From AC-69 sp035701505 (GTDB taxonomy: Bacteria; Actinomycetota; UBA4738; HRBIN12), in the NCBI GenBank assembly GCA_035701505.1, contig DASSSA010000073.1, positions 1 through 10,628 on the forward strand: DNA of 10,628 bases, read 5' to 3'. This document shows, one piece after another, positions 6,519 to 10,628 of this stretch (position 1 is the first letter of the stretch; each line of letters begins with the position of its first letter). Below the pieces are notes generated by a model that worked only from the letters and a program-made list of their open reading frames with translations, was not told where the DNA came from and did no database searches. The position numbers and the translations under genes are program-made.

Positions 6519-8018
6519 TCAGTCCTTGAAGACCCCTTTCTTCTGCCAGAGGTTGCGGATCTGCTCCGGGTAGCTGTTTCGATGGGACCGCCAAGCATCA
6601 ATCTGCAGTCCCCGTCCGATCCGGTCCGTGATCTTCTGCCACTCATCGGCCGTGTCCTTCAGGGCCTGCTCGGGGCTCTTTCGCCCGGAGAACGCCTGCT
6701 GGAGGTTCAGGTTGAGGTTGTCCAGGTACTGGTTGGCGCCCCGAAGGGAGATATCGGGGAACGTCTGCGGCGTCATCTGCAGCAGCACCTGCAGGAGGTC
6801 TTCCCCGTACCGCTTCTTCATCTGCTCCGTCTGGTACCACGGCATCCGGTAGGGGTCGAGCGTCCCCGTCCGATTGATCGCCTCCAGCCCCGCCTTCGGG
6901 CCGCAGAACCACTGGATGAAGGCATAGGCGGCCTCGGGGGCCTTGCCGTACCGGGAGATGCTGAAGCTCCACCCCACCACGTGGGGGACGGCCCGGACGA
7001 GCTCCCCGTCGTGCATCGTGCCGGGGATGGGCATGGCCGAGACCTTCCCCGCGACCTTCGAGGTCTTCGGATTCTCGGCCCACTGGCCCAGCGACGGCCA
7101 GGCCCAGGCGCAGAACACCGAGCCCTCCGGGAAGCGGCTGTAGGCGACCGTCCAGTCACCCGACACGGCGTCGGGCCACATGACCTGGTCGACTAGCCGC
7201 TTCTGCTCCTCGAGGGCGGTCACCCCCTCGTTGGAGACGATGAGCGGATCCATGTTGTCGTTGAAGTACGCCCCGCCCTTCGAGATGAATCGGGCCGCCC
7301 ACCCGGTGTAGGCGAAGAACCGTTCGGCGTACATGTGCAGCCCGCGGAGCCTTTGGTCCGGGCGGTTGTGCTCGACGACCCACCGGTCGAACTCCTCCCA
7401 CGTCTGGGGGACGTCCCCAGGCTCCAGGTCCTTCCGGTAGAACATGCTGAAGGCGTCGTTGTCCGCCCCCATGGAGAACCGGCGTCCCTTATAGAGGGAG
7501 GTGAAGGAGTCCAGGGGCTTGAGGTAGGCGTTGGGGCCGTGGTCGACCTCAGGGTCGTAGCTCTGCCACCACGCCGTCTGATCGAGGATCAGCCCGGACT
7601 CGGCAAGGTCGGCGATCCAGTTCACGAAGGTGAGGAAGACGTCGAAGTTCCCGGTGCGAACGGTGGCCTCGTTGATGGCTTTTGTGTAGATGTCGGCCTC
7701 GAGGCCCACCTCGGAGCTGACGAAGTTCAGCCCGGTCAGCCCGTTCCACTCCTTGAGCGCGGGGACGAGCTGCTGCCGCTGGCCCGAGTGGTGCATCACA
7801 ACGAACTGGTCCCCGTCCTTGACCCTTCCCTCATTCTTGAGCGCCTTGATCAGGTTGAGCGCTCGCTCCTCCGGCGTGGCCCCCTGTACGGCGAGCGGGC
7901 TGGGGCGCTCCTTTGGCCCTCCTCGCTCGCAGGCAGCCAGAGCCCCTGCCGCCGCGAATACCCCCGCTGTCCTGACGAACTCCCGGCGGGTCAGGCACCC
8001 ATGTCCGTGCTCAAGCAT
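6519..8018 (-). CDS. ABC transporter solute-binding lipoprotein, family 1, Tat signal
   Basis: A 499-residue extracellular solute-binding protein that should capture the substrate for the two permeases. The N-terminus carries a twin-arginine motif (TRREFVR, 10-16), a short hydrophobic stretch and a lipobox LAAC with Cys30, so it is probably exported folded by Tat and lipid-anchored. The mature part has the family 1 pattern: a first strand near FVVMHHSG, an FDVFLTFVNWIADLAESG segment, and a late hinge around VGWSFSISRYGKAPEAAYAFIQWF. It is longer than the roughly 400-residue maltose-type proteins. The start ATG at 8018 has GAGGAGGG (8025-8032) 6 bases upstream. The frame stays open to 8120, but that part overlaps the IclR gene and is not used. 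It follows the regulator by 16 bases. Aromatic-rich stretches suit a carbohydrate or polyol ligand, but the ligand is unknown. Confidence 0.92.
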   Translation of the reverse strand: MLEHGHGCLTRREFVRTAGVFAAAGALAACERGGPKERPSPLAVQGATPEERALNLIKALKNEGRVKDGDQFVVMHHSGQRQQLVPALKEWNGLTGLNFVSSEVGLEADIYTKAINEATVRTGNFDVFLTFVNWIADLAESGLILDQTAWWQSYDPEVDHGPNAYLKPLDSFTSLYKGRRFSMGADNDAFSMFYRKDLEPGDVPQTWEEFDRWVVEHNRPDQRLRGLHMYAERFFAYTGWAARFISKGGAYFNDNMDPLIVSNEGVTALEEQKRLVDQVMWPDAVSGDWTVAYSRFPEGSVFCAWAWPSLGQWAENPKTSKVAGKVSAMPIPGTMHDGELVRAVPHVVGWSFSISRYGKAPEAAYAFIQWFCGPKAGLEAINRTGTLDPYRMPWYQTEQMKKRYGEDLLQVLLQMTPQTFPDISLRGANQYLDNLNLNLQQAFSGRKSPEQALKDTADEWQKITDRIGRGLQIDAWRSHRNSYPEQIRNLWQKKGVFKD

Positions 8019-8034
8019 GTTGCACCCTCCTCGC

Positions 8035-8856
8035 TCACAGACCGTCCGGCGTAGGCACCGGCTGAGATCTGGGTGTCGGGTTCCCCGTCCAGCCCATCCT
8101 CCGAGAGATTCGCTCGGCATACTCCCGGACCACCGGCGCCCTCGCCTCCATCTCCTCCCGACTGGCCCGGAAGGCGGGAACCGTGAGGCTGATGGAGGCG
8201 CTCACCTCGCCGCGGTGGTCGAAGATCGGGCACGCCACACAGCGGATCTCCGGCTCGTGCTCTTGGTTGTCGATCGCGTACCCCAGCTCCCGCACCCGTT
8301 CCAGGTGGGCGCCGAGCGCGGCGGGGTCGGTGATGGTGTTCTCCGTGAACCGGGGAAGGCCCTTGCGGCGAATCACCCCCCGAAGCTCCTCGTCGGGGAG
8401 GGCCGCCAGCAGCACCTTTCCTACCCCCGTGCAGTGGGCCGGCCCGCGCTTCCCGATGGCAGAGAACATGCGGATGGTCTGGGGGCTCTCCTCCTTGTCG
8501 ATGTAGATGACATCGCCGTCGTCGAGGATGGCCAGGTGAACGGTCTCACGGGTGAGGTCGCACAGCTCCTTGAGCTCGGGGAGAGCTTCATCGCGAAGCC
8601 GGATCTCCTGGAGGGCCTGCTGCGCCAGCTCGAACAGCTTGATTCCGGGCCTGTAGTGCTGGGTCACCGGGTCCTGATTGACCAGCCGGTAACCGACCAG
8701 GGCGGCGAGCAGGCGGTGCACGGTGCTCTTCGGAAGCCCAGACCGCTGGCTAATCTCGGTCAGGGATAGGCCTCCGTTCGACTGACACAGCAGCTCCAGG
8801 AGCCGGAAGGTCCTGTCGACGGTCTGGAGTCCCCTCGGGGCGACCCTCTTTGCCAC
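8035..8856 (-). CDS. IclR-family transcriptional regulator
   Basis: A 273-residue regulator. A winged helix-turn-helix domain occupies about residues 8-75 (helix-turn-helix at SLTEISQRSGLPKSTVHRLL, 31-50), followed by a linker helix and the effector-binding domain (about 85-250). That domain includes the family-typical AHCTGVGKVLLAALP and PIFDHRGEVSASISLTVP segments. A proline-rich tail of about 20 residues follows MGW and is not typical. The start is a GTG at 8856, and no ATG, GTG or TTG lies in frame upstream within the leader. It is the first gene of the ABC operon and sits 16 bases before the binding-protein gene. A promoter with overlapping TTCC/GGAA dyads precedes it, so autoregulation together with the operon is likely. 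Known IclR regulators act as repressors or activators of sugar-acid, glycerol and aromatic catabolism. The effector here is unknown. Confidence 0.95.
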   Translation of the reverse strand: MAKRVAPRGLQTVDRTFRLLELLCQSNGGLSLTEISQRSGLPKSTVHRLLAALVGYRLVNQDPVTQHYRPGIKLFELAQQALQEIRLRDEALPELKELCDLTRETVHLAILDDGDVIYIDKEESPQTIRMFSAIGKRGPAHCTGVGKVLLAALPDEELRGVIRRKGLPRFTENTITDPAALGAHLERVRELGYAIDNQEHEPEIRCVACPIFDHRGEVSASISLTVPAFRASREEMEARAPVVREYAERISRRMGWTGNPTPRSQPVPTPDGL

Positions 8857-8862
8857 GCCCTC

Positions 8863-8887
8863 GTTCCACAGAGCGGAACAGCGTTCC
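8863..8887. promoter_or_regulatory. Likely IclR operator: three alternating GTTCC/GGAAC half-sites
   Basis: On the plus strand, GTTCC (8863-8867), GGAAC (8875-8879) and GTTCC (8883-8887) alternate. The first pair forms a 17-base dyad, GTTCCACAGAGCGGAAC, of the size and type bound by IclR-family dimers. The second pair forms a perfect 13-base palindrome, GGAACAGCGTTCC. The block starts 6 bases upstream of the IclR start codon and lies just downstream of the predicted -10 box, over the expected transcription start and leader. That position would suit repression by blocking RNA polymerase. Binding by this particular regulator is an inference from location and motif type. Confidence 0.6.
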
Positions 8888-8894
8888 TCAAGAG

Positions 8895-8924
8895 AAGATA
8901 CAGCTCGGCATGCTTATGGGTCAA
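8895..8924 (-). promoter_or_regulatory. Predicted sigma-70-type promoter of the IclR-ABC operon
   Basis: On the minus strand, TTGACC (8919-8924) is followed after 18 bases by TATCTT (8895-8900), close to the -35 and -10 consensus. Transcription should start near 8888, about 30 bases upstream of the regulator's GTG and directly on the GTTCC/GGAAC block. It stands out in a GC-rich background and is the best promoter-like sequence in the window. Confidence 0.55.
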
Positions 8925-8979
8925 TCCGTTCGGCTTACGTGAGCCCTTGAGCACACGCTCCGCGCCGCCTACGCCGCTC

Positions 8980-9828
8980 TCAGTCGGCCAGCACGATTTG
9001 CCAGCTCGGGTTCACCTGGCGCTCCTCTAGGGCCACCCGGAGCGTCCCGATCCCCTCGATTTCTCCCTCAATGAGGTCGCCGGGCCCGCAGGGCCCCGCC
9101 GGCGGGGTGCCGGCGGTGACGAGGTCCCCGGGAAACAGCGTCGAGAAGTTCGAGATGAAGGAGAGCAGCTCGGGGAGCTGGAACCGCATCTTCTTCGTGG
9201 ACGACTGCGCCTGCAGCTCCCCGTTCCTCCAGCGGCGCATCGTCAGCCCACCCGCGGGGTCGAGCTCGTCCCGGGTCACCATCCAGGGGCCGCACGGGGC
9301 GAAGCCGTCCACGTTCTTGGCCCACTGCTGGTGGTCGCGGTTGACGAGTTCGATCTCGTGAAAGACGAGGTCGAACAGGATCGTATAGCCGAAGATGGCC
9401 TCCTCGGCTTCCTGCCGCGTTGCCTCCCGAACCCGCCTGCCGACCACCGCGGTGAGCTCCCATTCGTGGAACACCGTCCCGTATCCGTCCGGCACGCCCA
9501 CCCGGCCGTCGTGACCGATCAGCGCCGACGGGGCCTTGAGGAAGATGTTGGGGGCTCGCAGGTACTCCAGGCCGAGCTGGCGACGATAGTCGTCGAAGTT
9601 GAGCCCGGTGCACCAGATCTTGCTGGGCTCGGGGACGAGGGGGAGGAATGTGGCCTCCGTCAGGTCCAGCGCCGGTCCCCGGTGGTGCGCCAGGGTTTCG
9701 ATGTCCCCACCCCCGTCAAGGTACAGCCGCAGGCTCGGGGCGAGGTCGGTGGCATCCACCAGCACGGCCTCGTTTTCCACCCTCCCCCAGCGGACGTTCC
9801 CTCTCATCGACAGCGTCGCCACCTTCAT
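8980..9828 (-). CDS. Fumarylacetoacetate hydrolase (FAH) family protein
   Basis: A 282-residue enzyme with a short N-terminal domain (1-65) and the FAH catalytic domain after it (IWCTGLNFDDYRRQLG onward). Metal ligands typical of the family are visible: E122 and E124 in HEWELTAVVG, and D153 in YTILFDLVFHE. The conserved lysine region is K171-N-V-D-G-F, followed by CGPW. The usual C-terminal segments FPGDLVTAGTPPAG and PGDLIEGEIEGIG are present. Family members hydrolyse or decarboxylate acylpyruvates and diketo or oxo acids using Mg2+ or Mn2+, in the cytosol. In sugar-acid routes a FAH enzyme cleaves 2,4-diketo-3-deoxy acids. That role would fit this locus but is inferred from context. The start ATG at 9828 has GGAGGG 9 bases upstream. 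A longer frame to 9939 lacks family similarity. It reads toward the IclR gene with 123 bases between, but a separate promoter lies in that gap. Confidence 0.92.
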   Translation of the reverse strand: MKVATLSMRGNVRWGRVENEAVLVDATDLAPSLRLYLDGGGDIETLAHHRGPALDLTEATFLPLVPEPSKIWCTGLNFDDYRRQLGLEYLRAPNIFLKAPSALIGHDGRVGVPDGYGTVFHEWELTAVVGRRVREATRQEAEEAIFGYTILFDLVFHEIELVNRDHQQWAKNVDGFAPCGPWMVTRDELDPAGGLTMRRWRNGELQAQSSTKKMRFQLPELLSFISNFSTLFPGDLVTAGTPPAGPCGPGDLIEGEIEGIGTLRVALEERQVNPSWQIVLAD

Positions 9829-10057
9829 GCTCGATCGCCCTCCGCCTCCGGACCGCTGGCTGTTCGGCCTCCCTCGGCCACCTCGGATTCTGTAGCACAA
9901 ACCTGCGTTCCGCAGCTGATCGGGGGTTGTGGTACACATCGGGGCTGAAGCTGCAGGTCAGGGGTGCGCGAGCGGTGCCACACGCCGTAGGTGCCTAGTA
10001 CACGAATCAGGCGTTGAGTGGTGTCTGAGCTGGGCTTGATGTGATAGTGTCTGGGAC
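9829..10057. other. Divergent intergenic region between FAH gene and IS-like transposase
   Basis: This 229-base gap holds the leader of the FAH gene (minus) and of the transposase gene (plus). The FAH ribosome binding site GGAGGG is at 9838-9843. A perfect 5-3-5 inverted repeat, CTGCGTTCCGCAG, lies at 9903-9915 and contains one TTCC half-site, but not the full TTCC/GGAA dyad. No convincing -35/-10 pair was found for either gene. The left end of the insertion element must lie between here and 10058, probably near 10013-10020, but its inverted repeat cannot be confirmed without the right end. No other gene is seen. Confidence 0.5.
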
Positions 10058-10628
10058 ATGTTCCTGCGAGAGGTGAAGCGGCAGAACAAGAACGGCACCC
10101 AGGCGTCGTACCTGCAACTGGTCCACAACCAGTGGGACCCCGCGGCGCGGGCGTCGCGCACCAGGATCCTGTACAGCTTCGGCCGCGCCGACCAGGTCGA
10201 CCGCGCCGCGATCCAGCGGCTGATCGCCTCGCTGTCGCGGCTGCTGGACCCCGCTGCGGCGTTCACGGCCACCGCCGGCTCCGAGCTTGCGTTCCTTGAG
10301 GCCCGCCCGCTCGGCGGCGCGCACGTGCTGGACGGGATGTGGCGGCGGTTGGACATCGACCAGGTGATGGGCAGGCTGCTCAAGGGGCGACGGCTGGACC
10401 CTCGGGTGGAGCGGGTGCTGTTCGCGCTGGTCGCCAACCGGGCACTGGATGCCTCCTCCAAGCTGGCCGCCGCCGGCTGGGTCAACCACGACGTCCACAT
10501 CGACGGCCTGCCCGCCACCAGCGATGACGCCTGCTACCGGGCGATGGACTGGCTGCTGGAGATCACCGACGCGCTGGAGAAGGAGGTCTTCTGGCAGGTC
10601 GCGACCCTGCTCGACCTGGAGGTCGATC
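10013..10628 (+). mobile_element. Left part of an IS1634-like insertion sequence
   Basis: The transposase reading frame at 10058 marks an insertion element that continues past the right edge. The left boundary is a guess, near 10013-10020, from the short leader typical of such elements and from a repeated GTGTCTGRG motif at about 10021 and 10049. Terminal inverted repeats and target duplication cannot be checked without the other end. It sits about 185 bases upstream of the FAH start codon and may have cut that gene off from its original upstream neighbours. Confidence 0.5.
10058..10628 (+). CDS. IS1634-like transposase, N-terminal part (runs off window)
   Basis: An open frame from the ATG at 10058 runs to the window end without a stop (190 codons seen). 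The start MFLREVKRQNKNG followed by YLQLVHNQWD and RILYSFGRADQVD is the usual opening of IS1634-family (IS4-related, DDE) transposases. Next come an alpha-helical segment (LSRLLDP) and a stretch LFALVANRALDASSKLAAAGWV, also typical of the family. The catalytic DDE residues would come later, outside the window, so activity cannot be judged. It is the only plus-strand gene and points away from the FAH gene. The ribosome binding site is weak (TGGGA just before the ATG), as is common for transposases. Confidence 0.85.
   Translation, partial: MFLREVKRQNKNGTQASYLQLVHNQWDPAARASRTRILYSFGRADQVDRAAIQRLIASLSRLLDPAAAFTATAGSELAFLEARPLGGAHVLDGMWRRLDIDQVMGRLLKGRRLDPRVERVLFALVANRALDASSKLAAAGWVNHDVHIDGLPATSDDACYRAMDWLLEITDALEKEVFWQVATLLDLEVD

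Noticed and set aside
6451..6594. N-terminal extension of the first permease and a possible hairpin in the 68-base gap.
   Set aside because: The extension overlaps the binding-protein gene and has no family similarity. The GGCC-GCTC-GGCC hairpin is only 4 base pairs with no T-run.
7335..8769. Plus-strand open frames of 239 and 359 codons opposite the binding-protein and IclR genes.
   Set aside because: They are mirror frames of strong minus-strand genes and show no recognisable domain.
8941..8979. Possible terminator after the FAH gene (GAGC-GTGT-GCTC).
   Set aside because: The stem is four base pairs without a T-tract, so it is not convincing.
1..10628. CRISPR arrays, tRNA or rRNA genes, toxin-antitoxin or defence genes.
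   Set aside because: No regularly spaced repeats, no tRNA-like cloverleaf or rRNA-like sequence, and no such protein families were seen on either strand.

Overview
This is a high-GC bacterial window that is almost entirely coded on the minus strand. It holds a carbohydrate-type (CUT1) ABC importer operon with its own IclR-family regulator, flanked by catabolic genes. Strong purine-rich ribosome binding sites, a Tat-type lipoprotein and a partial IS1634-like transposase suggest an actinobacterium or a similar high-GC lineage such as Chloroflexota. No ribosomal or other marker gene is present, so this placement is weak.

Reading the minus strand from high to low coordinates: a fumarylacetoacetate-hydrolase-family (FAH) gene (8980-9828); a promoter and IclR-like operator (8863-8924); the IclR regulator (8035-8856); a Tat/lipobox solute-binding protein (6519-8018); two permeases (5542-6450 and 4673-5545); and two different 367-residue ATPases (3573-4676 and 2470-3573). 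The permease and ATPase genes overlap end to end by 1 to 4 bases, which indicates one translationally coupled operon. Next comes a decayed stretch (1786-2423) with an N-terminal scrap of a PfkB kinase, two adjacent palindromes, and an internal, frameshifted piece of a ribose-type solute-binding protein. It is followed by an intact PfkB/2-keto-3-deoxygluconate-kinase-like gene (818-1789) and an amidohydrolase-2/lactonase-like gene (56-805). At the right edge, on the plus strand, lies the start of an IS1634-like transposase (10058 to the window end).

Taken together, the genes look like an uptake and catabolism locus for a sugar, sugar acid or polyol: import by the ABC system, possible lactone opening by the amidohydrolase, phosphorylation by the kinase, and C-C bond cleavage of a diketo or oxo acid by the FAH enzyme. 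The substrate cannot be read from the sequence.

The most notable observation is that the two ATPases carry complementary defects. One has Walker B Glu changed to Gln and Q-loop Gln changed to Glu, with an intact signature motif. The other has intact Walker and Q-loop motifs but a broken signature (LSTMQ) and a broken D-loop (NFQA). In a head-to-tail heterodimer all of these defects fall into the same composite ATP site and leave the other site canonical. This predicts an asymmetric CUT1 importer, an arrangement best known from ABC exporters. A second notable point is that the palindrome stranded in the pseudogene stretch shares 12 of 17 bases with the operator in front of the IclR gene.
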